Assembly: GCA_944332505.1 (NCBI GenBank)
Contig: CALVKC010000001.1
Span: forward strand, 186,001-250,000
Source: an uncultured Bacilli bacterium
GTDB taxonomy: Bacteria > Bacillota_I > Bacilli_A > RF39 > UBA660
DNA length: 64,000 nucleotides
Direction of reading: 5' to 3'
Both the position numbers and the translations under genes were made by a program. The notes under the pieces were generated by a model. It saw only the letters and a program-made list of their open reading frames with translations. It was not told where the DNA came from and searched no databases. Positions 9,501 to 18,620 of the stretch are shown here, piece after piece (the stretch's first letter is position 1; the number at the start of each line of letters is the position of its first letter).

Positions 9501-10549
9501 ACCTTATGTATATCTTCTGAATCTTTTTTTGGTATTTTAATATACTTTGTATCATTAAATAATTCATTATAAGCTTTTATTGAATAAGTCATAGCATCCA
9601 TTTTATCTCTTACTAATTTAGATGCTTTAGCTCTATTTTCAGAATTAAATTCAATTTCAGGAATCCATCCACATTGAACAATTGCATCATTGTTGTTTTC
9701 ATAAATAGCTTTTCTAAGAATATTAATTCTATCTAGATTATACTTATTATATTCAGGAATTTTAATACCGTGTCCTAATAATGAATAAGCCTCTCTCCAG
9801 CTTTTAATTTTTTCACCATCTTCTTTAGAAAAACAATCATAGTTTTCTTCCACTTTATTTTCAAAATCTTCAGGTGTTAGTATAGGTAAATCATTTGAAT
9901 ATAGTGATGATTCTTTATCTTCTGTTTTATATATATTTTCATCTTTTACAGTATGAGTTCCTTTTATCTCATCATTTTTAGTACTTATTAAATTATCCTG
10001 AATAAATTTATAAATATCCCTATTTGGTTTCCCAAATAATTCATGAGCTTTATTATCAGAAGATGCTCTAGCATTTACATCTAATGCCATATATTTCATA
10101 TATAAAGATTCTAATTCATTTCTATCTTGTGTTGGATATATAATAACTCTTCCTGTTGTATGAGTATTAAATTCTATTGCAGAATTAATTTTTTCATCTA
10201 ATTCTTTAGAATCTTTACATCCAAATTCTTTTGGAAGATTATAGATATCGTATTCTTCTTTAACAATACCATCATGTGGGTTATATTCTAATCCATCAAT
10301 TTCATCATCTTTGGTACCTTTTTTAATTTTAGATAATAAAGTATAATAATGATCATAATTATTCATTCCATATAATGCAAAACTTCTAATATCAGATTTT
10401 CTTTTCTGATCATCATTTTGAGCATTAAATTTTTGGAAATCATCATCTAATTTTTCTTTATCTTTAGATGGTTTAATCATAAAAAATCCATCTGTATTTG
10501 ATTCTAATTCTAATTTTAAATCATTACAAAGTTCATTTATATTTATCAT
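6518..10549 (-). CDS. Multidomain protein: three GNAT domains, P-loop kinase, zinc ribbon, papain-like domain
   Basis: 1343 aa. In order: an unknown N-terminal region (1-330); a GNAT acetyltransferase around 345-455 (YRNKGLG); a P-loop kinase-like domain around 495-650 (GLSGSGKST); a second GNAT around 680-800 (RGYGLG); a CxxC...CxxC zinc ribbon near 820-845; a permuted NlpC/P60 or LRAT-like domain 865-1000 (SHASIS histidine, VCSEFV cysteine); a third GNAT about 1090-1200; and a helical C-terminus. Recurrent linkers (ESYIEES twice, KIEES, TYIEEAK) separate domains. I read this as a polyprotein or virion-packaged cargo, perhaps cut at the linkers by the phage prohead protease; that is inference. 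One uninterrupted frame, no sign of frameshift. Confidence 0.75.
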   Translation of the reverse strand: MININELCNDLKLELESNTDGFFMIKPSKDKEKLDDDFQKFNAQNDDQKRKSDIRSFALYGMNNYDHYYTLLSKIKKGTKDDEIDGLEYNPHDGIVKEEYDIYNLPKEFGCKDSKELDEKINSAIEFNTHTTGRVIIYPTQDRNELESLYMKYMALDVNARASSDNKAHELFGKPNRDIYKFIQDNLISTKNDEIKGTHTVKDENIYKTEDKESSLYSNDLPILTPEDFENKVEENYDCFSKEDGEKIKSWREAYSLLGHGIKIPEYNKYNLDRINILRKAIYENNNDAIVQCGWIPEIEFNSENRAKASKLVRDKMDAMTYSIKAYNELFNDTKYIKIPKKDSEDIHKVINSLNKDDDSFENIELVNVKYYKIEYDGNKPVGFVLLRSKDDKEYKKCIGYIALAVSPKYRNKGLGNKLASDALSYFKTNKDIDGLIWQAKISNKSSNNLAKILGLNLTNSKNGYNYYSMINESYIEESMILNKNDLYWKFDDFESGKSNILLITGLSGSGKSTLGKQLSKKYKAEYIELDCISDVIKNNRPYILQKWMNTLSSEELKDLYKDPFEGEFQPSFLNFCINYAKNNKDKKFIIEGIQIYELFKDKARNYPLIIKGTSVLKSFYQKSVKREKWDYKTFLKYSKDDLSWLIRSDKDLDELKKSIKESYIEESSDKSYLDKNHKQNGQKRLSDFKFSKTKNNDDGESYNLFWKDDNDKVVGKVTVDSIPASDGYRWFGSLEVSNKYRGYGLGKQILDIAVNKYKAGALAVYKDNEIAYKMYKNYGFKESSDRKSKDYYYMYLERNKDKSIKESKIVKPEKCTKCGSTNIGVFIQGEPIFKCKDCGEYLGTVPVSMNESNTTDINKKAVSIVLVSGNSWLGKTIKKVQGNEFSHASISLDDDISRIYSFNKKNGFNGLSYESMKQYTKDGVDKVGVYTFLVTDSVYKQLEKTLDNFNLFINKTKYSILNLLTIPLNIPLDMDMKLVCSEFVDKLLKSASLDLTNKKSMFVSPKDFTNKVKNDVKIVEVFKGNPKDFNPSIIKKKIEKLKRSRLPVYEFVEYDSNIILETKINSKIDSDHSNLNRLNLSSFKKLKIEESLSKKYTILKHVRINKNTNGYIYLDKNDNVVAILNTEKKDDGIWIQALEISKEYQNHGLSKQLLNTAIKDFKVTKLSVNKNNQVAYNIYKSTGFKKESETEKMIMMVLESNTYIEEAKSFPIQFDKDGNLLLKNIKRIDFEQEYTNSHRLLMEYDKQESYDPMKFELAKMQFFITLLEKKIYKQGKDKSVKELKVRARFLNDFKKYLKIVVANDKTFNFTEYYERSPFNDAIIQIDKNTLKFGWEALKYLIK

Positions 10550-10573
10550 TTTTACAACTCCTTTCTAAAAAAT

Positions 10574-10601
10574 AAAGACCAAGAATAAAATTCTTAGTCT
10601 T
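10574..10601 (-). terminator. Hairpin terminator
   Basis: AAGACYAAGAA stem over the last codons of the gene ending at 10594; minus-strand TTTATTTTTT tail. Confidence 0.65.
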
Positions 10602-11094
10602 CATATCTATATTCAAATCTATATTCTCCATTTCTACAACTTTCCATACTAAATTGTACATTAGAACGTATACAATATTCATCTTTAGGGATCTGGATAG
10701 AAACTTCAGAACTTATAAAATTTCCTTTATAATCATATAGCCTTCTATCAGATTCTACTAAAGATAATAAAAAATCATATAAATTATCATTACTAATATT
10801 TTTAATATTAGTATTAAAATAATCCATTAATTCTTTACTAGTATTAAATCTTTTTCTATTACCTGATATTATATCTATAGAAAATTCAAAATATGTTATT
10901 TTATTAATAAAATTTTCTAATTCTATATCTGTAATATCGGTATCTGTATTAGATATATTATTATATTGCCATTTTATATCTTCTATTCCTGATTCTATAG
11001 CTTCATCTAAAGTATAGCATATGAACCTATTACTATAAGAAATATCAGAATCTTCGAATTCTAATTTAATATTTAATATAAAAATATTACTCAT
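10594..11094 (-). CDS. Hypothetical protein, 166 aa
   Basis: Acidic protein with no recognised family. It follows the gene at 11101-11577 by only 6 bp and shares its promoter (11606). C-terminus NGEYRFEYRYED has a faint YD-like flavour but no tandem repeat. Confidence 0.7.
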   Translation of the reverse strand: MSNIFILNIKLEFEDSDISYSNRFICYTLDEAIESGIEDIKWQYNNISNTDTDITDIELENFINKITYFEFSIDIISGNRKRFNTSKELMDYFNTNIKNISNDNLYDFLLSLVESDRRLYDYKGNFISSEVSIQIPKDEYCIRSNVQFSMESCRNGEYRFEYRYED

Positions 11095-11100
11095 TTTATT

Positions 11101-11577
11101 TTACCTCTTATATTTATTATATATTTTATCTTCAATAATTTTAATAGTATTTCTACCTTCTATTGTATCGGGATCGGCCTCCCAATATGCTAAAATATCT
11201 TCTTTATTATCATTAACTACTTTCTCTAAAAATTTATAATCATTTTTATTATTTTTTATTAATTTTCTATTTTTATCATTATCTACTTTTTCATATAGTT
11301 TAAGTTTTGGTTCTATAGAAAACGGTAATCCCTTATTATCTTTTCCTCCATAAATATCTCCTCTTATTAATTTCACTGTACATTCATGAGGAATTTTTTT
11401 ATCATTAGCTCCATCTAATTTTTTATTTCTAATATAAACGAAAAGTTTTTTATTAGATTTATCTCTTATAGGAATTGATTCTTTGATAGGAATCATACCT
11501 CCAAAAATAATATTATACTCTTCTGTATTTAACATTTTTTCTAAATCAATCTCTTTTAAATTATTTAAGTATATCAT
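11101..11577 (-). CDS. Hypothetical protein, possibly DUF4160-like
   Basis: 158 aa. A basic central part with PHECTVKL and a C-terminal FLEKVVNDNKEDILAYWEAD, weakly like the H-x-H and LxxWxxxN pattern of DUF4160 small proteins often found beside toxin-antitoxin genes. The assignment is a guess. GGAGG site before the ATG at 11577; own promoter at 11606. Confidence 0.6.
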   Translation of the reverse strand: MIYLNNLKEIDLEKMLNTEEYNIIFGGMIPIKESIPIRDKSNKKLFVYIRNKKLDGANDKKIPHECTVKLIRGDIYGGKDNKGLPFSIEPKLKLYEKVDNDKNRKLIKNNKNDYKFLEKVVNDNKEDILAYWEADPDTIEGRNTIKIIEDKIYNKYKR

Positions 11578-11605
11578 ATGATATATACCTCCTTCTATTC
11601 AATAA

Positions 11606-11620
11606 TATAATATATAATTA
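11606..11620 (-). promoter_or_regulatory. Phage promoter, TATATTATA core
   Basis: TAATTATATATTATA on the minus strand, about 30 bp before the start at 11577; upstream hexamer poorly conserved. Confidence 0.6.
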
Positions 11621-11625
11621 AAAAA

Positions 11626-13050
11626 TTATATATTCAGAATAGAACAGATCTCTTCAATTTTTTCATAATCCTCAATTCCTAATTCTTTAGCTGATTTATT
11701 AAACATTGCTATTACAGAATTATTTTGTTTAATTTTTGTTGCTTGCTTTCCATTTCGAAGAATAGATTCTACTTCGTATTCTTTATCTAAATCCATTTTA
11801 GGTAATGTAATACCAATAGAATCATCTGTAATATTTAATTCTAAAGCACTATTTACTTTCTCAACTTTTTTAGATAAATCTAATACATTTTGATCTACTC
11901 CTTTATTAACAACTTTTTTAAATTCTTTATCAAAATAAATTTGATCTTCTGTAATTATATTATCAAATGATGATAAATTACAATAAATACCTTTATAAAT
12001 ATCATCAGAATGATTTTTAAATGACTCTAATAAATTAAAATATTTTTCATTTTTATTTACTAAAAATTGATCTTTGATTTTATAATTTTCAATAAATTCT
12101 TTTTTAGAAATCTTTTTAATTCCTTCTTCATCATCATCTATTAATATAGAATCATTAAAATCTAATGAAGATAATGCTACTTTAGATTCTCCTGCCATAT
12201 TATTAGTAATCATTACATTTGCATCATTTGCCCATTGTGGTGGTACAGTACTCATAGCAGCAGATAATTCTTGAAAATAAGTACCTTCATTAATTCTAGT
12301 AATTAATTGTCTTTGTGTTATATCTAATGCCATAGATTTTAAATCTGCTAATACTTCTACAAATTGTAAGAAATTGTTATCTGTTAATCTTAGATAATTA
12401 TATTTCTTCAATTTTCTAATAGCCTTCTCTTTAGCAATTTGTTTTTCTCTATATTCTTGCATTGGTCTAGTATTAGGATTCTTTCCACCATCTTTAATAT
12501 CCAATACAAGATTTCCAGGAACATAGTAAAAATCTGTAATCCAATGATGAATTTCTCCATTAAATTCATATTCAATAACAGGACCAGGACCTATAATATC
12601 TTTAGACTCTATATTTAATACTTTATCAATAAACTCTAAAAATTTACGTTCATATGATCCTACATAATCTATTTTTCCACCATCTTTAAATTTATAAGTA
12701 GATGATATTTTTCTATTTTTTAACATTTTTTCTTGAAAGTCTGGGTTTCCTAAAAGATTATTTGTTCCGTATACAGGTTCCATATTTTTAGTAAACTCTT
12801 CTCTAAGTTTTTCTTTACATTTTGGATCGCCACATAATCTATTATATCTACCAATCTTTTCATTCCATTCAGTATCTTTTTTACATACGATACATATTCC
12901 ATGCGTCTTTTTATTTATAGAATTAAATACTACCTGAGTAGGTGTTTGATTTTCAGGGATTAAATCTTCGTGTTTTTCTTCAACATGAGTAATTAATTTT
13001 TCACGTTCTAATCTTTCTTCACAATAAGGACATTTATATCTTTTACCCAT
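11626..13050 (-). CDS. Zinc-finger protein with PD-(D/E)XK nuclease-like core
   Basis: 474 aa. Residues ~5-27 form a C2H2-like finger (CPYCEERL...HVEEKH); a second Cys cluster follows (CIVCKK...CGDPKC, about 50-85). Residues ~130-190 contain SYERKFLEFID, then ITDFYYVPGNLVLDIKDGG, the E...D...DxK arrangement of PD-(D/E)XK endonucleases. The last 240 residues are unrecognised. DNA cutting or repair is likely; a free-standing homing-type nuclease is an alternative. Divergent from the plus-strand baseplate block. Confidence 0.65.
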   Translation of the reverse strand: MGKRYKCPYCEERLEREKLITHVEEKHEDLIPENQTPTQVVFNSINKKTHGICIVCKKDTEWNEKIGRYNRLCGDPKCKEKLREEFTKNMEPVYGTNNLLGNPDFQEKMLKNRKISSTYKFKDGGKIDYVGSYERKFLEFIDKVLNIESKDIIGPGPVIEYEFNGEIHHWITDFYYVPGNLVLDIKDGGKNPNTRPMQEYREKQIAKEKAIRKLKKYNYLRLTDNNFLQFVEVLADLKSMALDITQRQLITRINEGTYFQELSAAMSTVPPQWANDANVMITNNMAGESKVALSSLDFNDSILIDDDEEGIKKISKKEFIENYKIKDQFLVNKNEKYFNLLESFKNHSDDIYKGIYCNLSSFDNIITEDQIYFDKEFKKVVNKGVDQNVLDLSKKVEKVNSALELNITDDSIGITLPKMDLDKEYEVESILRNGKQATKIKQNNSVIAMFNKSAKELGIEDYEKIEEICSILNI

Positions 13051-13171
13051 ATTATAATCCTCCTTTCAATTATTAATTCAATGTTTTTACTATCTAATTA
13101 TATCAATATTAATATATTGCATAATATTTTAATAAAATAACTAAATATTAAAGCTGAAAGGATGTGAGTAA

Positions 13172-13567
13172 ATGGCAAATAATGAAATTACTGGATTAAA
13201 AGAACAATTATTATCTATTAATGAATTCATGCAGCCTAAAATTCTTAAAGGTGAATCTGCAGCTTTTACTGATATAATCAGATTATTTTTATTAGAACCA
13301 GGAACGAATCAAACTCATCCTGAAATGGGAATAGGTATTAGATCCAGATATAGATTTAGTGACACTGATGAAATAAGTGTGCTTAAGCAAGAGATAAAAA
13401 CTCAAATGGAAACATACCTACCAACATTATTAATTATGGATATTCAAGTAGAAACCTATGGTACAACTTTAGCTATATTTATATCTTCACAAGATGACGT
13501 ATTCGCAGTAGGATATGATACTGCTACAGGTGATATAGGTGCATTAACTTTGGATGATATTAAATAA
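13172..13567 (+). CDS. Baseplate wedge protein, gp25-like
   Basis: 131 aa. It matches the GPW/gp25 family in length and pattern: a disordered N-terminus, FTDIIRLFLLEPGTNQTHPEMGIGIRSRYRF (early LL-x-PG-x-x-x-x-x-P-x-x-G), then KTQMETYLPTLLIMDIQVE and a beta-rich tail. In T4 and P2-type contractile tails gp25/W starts sheath polymerisation at the baseplate wedge. It opens the plus-strand structural block. AAAGGA site before the ATG. Confidence 0.8.
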   Translation: MANNEITGLKEQLLSINEFMQPKILKGESAAFTDIIRLFLLEPGTNQTHPEMGIGIRSRYRFSDTDEISVLKQEIKTQMETYLPTLLIMDIQVETYGTTLAIFISSQDDVFAVGYDTATGDIGALTLDDIK

Positions 13568-13583
13568 ATAGGAGGAATTTTAA

Positions 13584-15167
13584 ATGAATTTACAAGATTT
13601 AAAACAAAATAACATTCAAAAAGAATCTGGAATGGTTAAAAAACCTGAAGAATTAAAACCATTATCTAAAGAAGATTTAAGAAAAATTATGCCAAACAAA
13701 TCAGAAATGGAAGATTCTCCAATGAAATTATTAGATGATGAAATGTCTGGTTTGGATGCAATGATGAAAAATGAAATGAAGGCAGCTGAAGTAAAAGCTG
13801 AAGAACTTTCTAATCAACAGCAAGAAATTTTTAATGATGCAGTATTTGATGCTCCAGTAGAAGATATTGATAAAGGATTACTAACACCAGAAGAATCAAA
13901 TAAAGCATTATCTGAAGCTCTTGAAAATGCAAATAAAATGATCGAAGATGATCCTAATATTCAAGCAGGCATTAATGCTGTTAATAATGTAGGAAAGTCT
14001 TCTCAATCTCCTGAAAATATGGATATGGAAGATTTTCTAAAAGACCTAAGTGACGGAGAAGATGATTTTGATTCTGATGAAGAAGACTTTGATATTACAG
14101 AAGAATCAGATGATGACGATGATGATATTGATCAAGAAGAACAAAAGAAAATGCTACAAAGTATGAAAGATCAAGTTAATAGTAGTATTAAACCATTTAA
14201 GAACGTAATTGATCTTAAAAACTTTAAAATTGCAACTAAAGCTAAATCAGCTGCAGAAGTATTAAAACATGTAGAAGAAGGACCAACCGCAACATGGGTA
14301 TTATTGGATTCTAAATCTGCATTTACTTGTACAGCATTAGGTGCAGTAGAAATCGAAAACTTAGACCCTGAAAAAATCAATGCACAGAATGGTAGAATTG
14401 ATGCATTGAAACAAATGTATGGTACATTATTTAGACATTATGTATCACCAAATAAACCAGCAACTCTTGAAGAATGGGTAAAAACTATTTCATTCTCTGA
14501 TCAAGATAACTTAATTTTCGGATACTATAAAGCAACATTTGGAACTTCTAACTTGATTACTTATGCATGTGAAAAATGTAAAGAAGTAAAAATTGAAAAT
14601 GTCCCAATTGAAAAATGTGTTAAATACGATAATGAAGAAACTAGAAAAGAAGTTGAGCATATTCTTAAATATTCAGATCCTACATTTAAACCTGAAATTA
14701 AATCAACTTTAATTCAGATTTCTGATAATCTAGCAGTATCTGTTAAGAGTCCATCAATCTATAACATCGTATTTGAATTTGGTGTATTAGATGCTGAATT
14801 TACTAATAAATATGCAGATGTATTAGGAACTGTTGGATATATTGAAGATATCTTTGAAATTGATCTTGCTAATGGGCAATTAATTCCTATTAAAGTAAAA
14901 GAAGATCCTAAAAATATTACTAAATCTGTAAAACGTAGAATTCGTTCAAAAGTTGAATTATTGAAAGGATTAACTCCTGACCAATATAATATTCTACTTT
15001 CTCAAATTTCTGAAATTAGTAAAAATTCATCTAGAATTTCATATCGTCAACCTGAATATGAATGTAAAAAATGTCATACTAAAATTGACGAGGTAGAAAT
15101 GTCTGCTCAAAATATGCTTTTTACACGTCATCAGTTGGCTCTTATCAAGAATTTATCAATCGAGTAA
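13584..15167 (+). CDS. Acidic zinc-binding structural protein, probably baseplate
   Basis: 527 aa. Residues 1-200 are low-complexity and strongly acidic (runs of D/E near 155-190); the rest is folded. It has two CxxC pairs: YACEKCK plus EKC near 330-350, and YECKKCHTK near 493-500, both likely zinc sites. It sits 16 bp behind the gp25-like gene and just before a 57-aa gene, a layout like baseplate hub genes of contractile phages. The family is not recognised with certainty. Confidence 0.65.
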   Translation: MNLQDLKQNNIQKESGMVKKPEELKPLSKEDLRKIMPNKSEMEDSPMKLLDDEMSGLDAMMKNEMKAAEVKAEELSNQQQEIFNDAVFDAPVEDIDKGLLTPEESNKALSEALENANKMIEDDPNIQAGINAVNNVGKSSQSPENMDMEDFLKDLSDGEDDFDSDEEDFDITEESDDDDDDIDQEEQKKMLQSMKDQVNSSIKPFKNVIDLKNFKIATKAKSAAEVLKHVEEGPTATWVLLDSKSAFTCTALGAVEIENLDPEKINAQNGRIDALKQMYGTLFRHYVSPNKPATLEEWVKTISFSDQDNLIFGYYKATFGTSNLITYACEKCKEVKIENVPIEKCVKYDNEETRKEVEHILKYSDPTFKPEIKSTLIQISDNLAVSVKSPSIYNIVFEFGVLDAEFTNKYADVLGTVGYIEDIFEIDLANGQLIPIKVKEDPKNITKSVKRRIRSKVELLKGLTPDQYNILLSQISEISKNSSRISYRQPEYECKKCHTKIDEVEMSAQNMLFTRHQLALIKNLSIE

Positions 15168-15169
15168 TA

Positions 15170-15343
15170 ATGCTCGGAGATTTTTATAGAGGTAGATTAT
15201 CATTTAATGAAATTAAAAATCTACCTGCTGGAGATTTTAGATTGTATTGGTGTGCTGCTGTAGAGAAAATGAAATCTAAAGAAGGACAAGAGCAAAAACA
15301 ATCTGAAGTTCTTGAAGATGAGATAACTGATGGAATGATGTAG
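15170..15343 (+). CDS. Small protein, 57 aa, baseplate block
   Basis: MLGDFYRGRLSFNEIKNLPA to EDEITDGMM. The ATG lies 3 nt after the previous stop, so translation is likely coupled. It begins with a helix-turn pattern (FYRGRLSFNEIKNLPAGDF) reminiscent of short tail or hub assembly chaperones that follow a larger partner gene. Function inferred only from position. Confidence 0.65.
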   Translation: MLGDFYRGRLSFNEIKNLPAGDFRLYWCAAVEKMKSKEGQEQKQSEVLEDEITDGMM

Positions 15344-15361
15344 CAAAGGGGGTAGACAATA

Positions 15362-15667
15362 ATGTCCGTTATAACTTTTACAAAAGAGTCTTGTAAAAAT
15401 ATTGACACGATGAATAAAACATTAGTAGAACATTTTGAAGAACACTTTGCTATGTATAGTCTCTCTACTATTAAAAAATTTCCTAAAGTAGAAGTTGTAA
15501 ACAATGGTAAATTGTGTTATATTATTAAATGTAATAAAAAAGAATCTGTTGATATTATCGACGTATTATCATCATTTCAATGTAGTAATTTCGGTAATAC
15601 TCTGATTCCAGTATTTAATTTAATAGATGAAGGATTACTAGTAGAATTTAAATTAGCTGGAGAGTGA
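15362..15667 (+). CDS. Hypothetical protein, 101 aa
   Basis: AAAGGGGG site before the ATG. Mixed alpha/beta, no motif recognised. It lies between the baseplate genes and the RNAP gene, in the same transcription direction. Confidence 0.7.
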   Translation: MSVITFTKESCKNIDTMNKTLVEHFEEHFAMYSLSTIKKFPKVEVVNNGKLCYIIKCNKKESVDIIDVLSSFQCSNFGNTLIPVFNLIDEGLLVEFKLAGE

Positions 15668-15732
15668 TAATTCACTCTCCATTTTTTTATATAAATGACA
15701 TTTATATATTTAGTAGAAAGGAGGAATTTAAA

Positions 15733-17759
15733 ATGCCTATAGAAAGACATTTTAAAATAGACCCTTTAAATCCTTTATTATTGATAAAAGCTAATGATTT
15801 AAAGGAGATACAAAACCCAATAGCATTTGCTAAAAATAATATCCCAACAACTGATGGTTTATTATCTAATGAAATATTTGGAATTACAAAATTTGATAGG
15901 TCTAATACCTATGCTTATATAGGATTAGGTGATTGGTTTATGCATCCATTACATTATAGAATATGGTCAAAAATGGATTCTAATATTAAAGCAATTGTTC
16001 ATGAAACAGATACTTTTAAAATTAATTCAGCAGGAGAACTTGTTAGTGATCCTGATGGTGATACAGGTATCAAATGGCTAAAAAAGAATATAGATAAAAT
16101 AAAAATAAAATCTACAACGTCTATGAAAAGAGATAAAAATATTCAATTTTTAAATAATCATAGAGATACAATGTTTATAAATAATTTTATTATTATACCA
16201 GCATATTATCGTGATGCTAATACTACTAATGGTAGACCTGGATTAAGCGAAATTAATAAATTATATCAATCATTAATTATTGCTGTTAGATCGCTAAAAG
16301 AAAATGCAGAATATGGATTCACATTATCAGGAGCTACTAGAGGAAGAATCCAAGAACAATTACTTACTATTTATGAATGGTTTTCAGGATCTCAAAGTTA
16401 TGATTTTAAAAATGCCGTAGGTATTCCTAGTAAATTTGGTGTCATGAATAGATCAAATTTAAATAAAACTACAGACTACGCTGCACGTTTAGTATTATCA
16501 GCACCTGAATTAAAAGTTGAAAAAATGGAAGATATGCTTGTAGATTTAGATCATAGCGCAGTTCCACTAGCAGCAGTATGTACAGCATTTATGCCTTTTA
16601 TTCAATTTCAAATAAGAAGATTCTTTGAAAATGAATTTTCTGGTATTAATAGATATCCTTATAAAACTAAAAAAGGAGAAACTGAATATATCGAGATCGA
16701 AGATTATCAAGTATTATTTTCAGATGATATAATTAAAAATGAATTAGAATTATTCCAGCATGGATATGCAGATAGATTTAGACCTATTAAAATTCCTAAC
16801 AAAGAAGGAAAAGATATTTATATGCATTTTAAAGGATATAATGTAAAAAATGAAGATTTTGATATTAATAATCCTGGAAATATGCCTATTATAGAAAGAC
16901 CATTGACATGGTTAGATATAATATATCAAGCAGCAGTAGAAGTTGTTAAAGATAAACATATCTTAATAACTAGATATCCGATGAACTAAAACGTCGCATA
17001 ATTCAGTAATGAATTAATGAAAACTCTTCTAATTGCTGGAAAACCCTAAAGCCTCAATGCCTATTTTAATAGGAATCGAAAGATAGAAACAAGTTTGAGG
17101 ATGGTCTACGGTTAAATCCTAAGGATCGAAACAATGGGCAATCAGCAGCTAAAAATAATTATATAATATGTGATAATAAATATAATTATTAAAGTTCAAC
17201 GACTAGTAGAAATACTTAGGACCCAAGCGGGCACCGAAATGGAGAGCTGCCAAATATATAATATAATAAATATTTGGTAGAAGATATAGTCTAGTATCCT
17301 ATCGAAAGATAGGGAAGTTCATAAGAGAACTGCATAGTGTAGCGAACTATGTGAATGCAACGAGACAGTTACTTTAACCAATTTCCTACAAAAGTTAATA
17401 TATCTAGCACTAAAAAAACAGAGCCTATGGTTATAAATAATAAATTATACAGACATTATCCAAAAATAAGACAAGAAGATATTGGAACTAATACAGCTAA
17501 TTTATTTGTTGAAACAATGAATATTTGTAATTGTTATTTAGGAGCAATTGGCGGGGATTATGATGGAGACCAGGTTACAGTTAAAGGAGTATGGACTGTT
17601 GAAGCTAATGAAGAATTAGATAAAGCATTAAATTCTAAAAAACAGTATATTGGATTAACTGGAAAAAATGTTCGTACTGGTAGTAATGAAGCAATACAAG
17701 CATTATATAGTTTAACTTTATTACTTGATGATAGTAAACATGAAAAACCTGTATTTTGA
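15733..17759 (+). CDS. RNA polymerase beta' subunit, N-terminal part; interrupted by a group I intron
   Basis: Exons 15733-16982 and 17363-17759 join to a 548-aa protein. The chosen junction reads RYPIDSYFNQFPTK across the splice site. GGDYDGDQV is the catalytic NADFDGD-type loop that holds the active-site magnesium; TDGLLSNEIFG near residue 45 matches the N-terminal clamp of beta'. Start at 15733 follows AGGAGG; the longer frame from 15664 has no ribosome site. Giant phages split beta' after this loop; the remaining part would be a separate protein such as 54579-56750. Lying with baseplate genes, it could be the virion-packaged polymerase, but this is not proven. Confidence 0.9.
16983..17362 (+). 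ncRNA. Group I intron in the RNAP beta' gene
   Basis: 380 nt with no open frame inside. The R element GTTCAACGACTAG (17193-17205) and S element AGATATAGTCT (17282-17292) are classic group I core strings; GGGCAATCAGCAGC fits the P/Q side. 5' exon end CCGAU pairs with intron GUCG just downstream (P1 with U-G wobble), and the intron ends in G. The 3' domain (GAAGTTCATAAGAGAACTG) is shared with the intron at 24316-24800. No homing endonuclease is encoded. Confidence 0.92.
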
Positions 17760-17877
17760 TAATATCAAATTTCTTACTTATATATTATAATATTGGATAA
17801 GGAGGTATAAAAATGGACAACCAAACGACTGGAGTAGAACACTAATTCTATAAAGCGGTGGGTTGGATGGGAAAACA

Positions 17878-17902
17878 AGAGATAACCGTAATGGTTATCT
17901 CT
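17878..17902. terminator. Bidirectional terminator between convergent genes
   Basis: AGAGATAACC stem, 5-nt loop, followed by TATAATTTTT on the plus strand. It also overlaps the end of the minus-strand gene at 17895. Upstream, AAGGAGG plus an ATG at 17813 opens only a 10-codon frame, perhaps a leader or relic. Confidence 0.75.
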
Positions 17903-18329
17903 TATAATTTTTATTCTTTCCTTTTTTGTAATTATTAGATGATTTTTGATATGTAGTACTTCTTGAATGTACTTCATGAGTTTTAACCAAACTATCAGAA
18001 CTAGTTTCTACAGGTTGTTCTTCTTTATTATTTTCTAAAGTTTTATCTTCTTCTACTTCTTCTTTATCTTCAACAGGTTCTTTTATTTTTTGTACTGTTT
18101 CGATAATTTCTTCTTTTGGTTTTATTTCATAATTATCTTTATCATAATTTGTGAAATCTAAATTTACTAATTTACCATCTGGTAAAACTTCAGTAATTTC
18201 TGCTTTAGCACATAGGCATTTATAAATTTCTTCACTAGTAAGATTTAATTCAGTAAAACCTACAATAGGTACTTCGAAACAAGTAATTGGGTATCTAGCA
18301 TGAATTTGACATTTCTTTTTATTAATCAT
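17895..18329 (-). CDS. Hypothetical protein with acidic/basic tail
   Basis: 144 aa. Residues 1-75 look folded and have four cysteines (KCQIHARYPITCFEV, KCLCAK); the rest is low complexity, first Glu-rich then Lys/Asn-rich. AGGAGG before the ATG. First-to-last gene relation with the two acidic small proteins upstream suggests one operon (18794 to 17895). Function unknown. Confidence 0.65.
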   Translation of the reverse strand: MINKKKCQIHARYPITCFEVPIVGFTELNLTSEEIYKCLCAKAEITEVLPDGKLVNLDFTNYDKDNYEIKPKEEIIETVQKIKEPVEDKEEVEEDKTLENNKEEQPVETSSDSLVKTHEVHSRSTTYQKSSNNYKKGKNKNYKR

Positions 18330-18340
18330 GATTTACCTCC

Positions 18341-18619
18341 TTAGTAAATATAAGAGAATGATTCCTCGATATCTTCAATACTTTGAGGATCATCATCGTC
18401 TCTTAATGTATCTTCAACATCATCATCAGTATACTCGTTAGGATCAGCGTTAGCCATTCGTTTTCCACTGTCAATAAATTCAATAACGTCATCGTCATCT
18501 TCACCAACACCTAACATAGCATCTTCTTCATTTTCTAAAGTTTCTTCCATTTGATCATCTAATACCGCTTCAGCTGGATCTACTAATTCTTCAGCTAATT
18601 CCATAATAAGTTCATTCAT
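18341..18619 (-). CDS. Small acidic protein, 92 aa
   Basis: Almost entirely Asp/Glu-rich (EDDDDVIEFID, DDDDPQSIED) without aromatic core. Could act as a charge mimic, scaffold or internal head protein; none can be shown. AAGGAG site; 12 bp before the next gene. Confidence 0.65.
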   Translation of the reverse strand: MNELIMELAEELVDPAEAVLDDQMEETLENEEDAMLGVGEDDDDVIEFIDSGKRMANADPNEYTDDDVEDTLRDDDDPQSIEDIEESFSYIY

Positions 18620-18620
18620 A

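Noticed and set aside
15664..15733. Upstream extension of the RNAP beta'-N frame
   Set aside because: No ribosome site at 15664; AGGAGG precedes the ATG at 15733, which matches the family start.
17355..17759. Separate gene for an RNAP fragment of 134 aa
   Set aside because: Its first codons lie in the intron, it has no ribosome site, and it joins the upstream exon in frame.
17813..17845. 10-codon frame behind AAGGAGG
   Set aside because: Too short to call as a gene; kept only as a possible leader or relic in the terminator entry.
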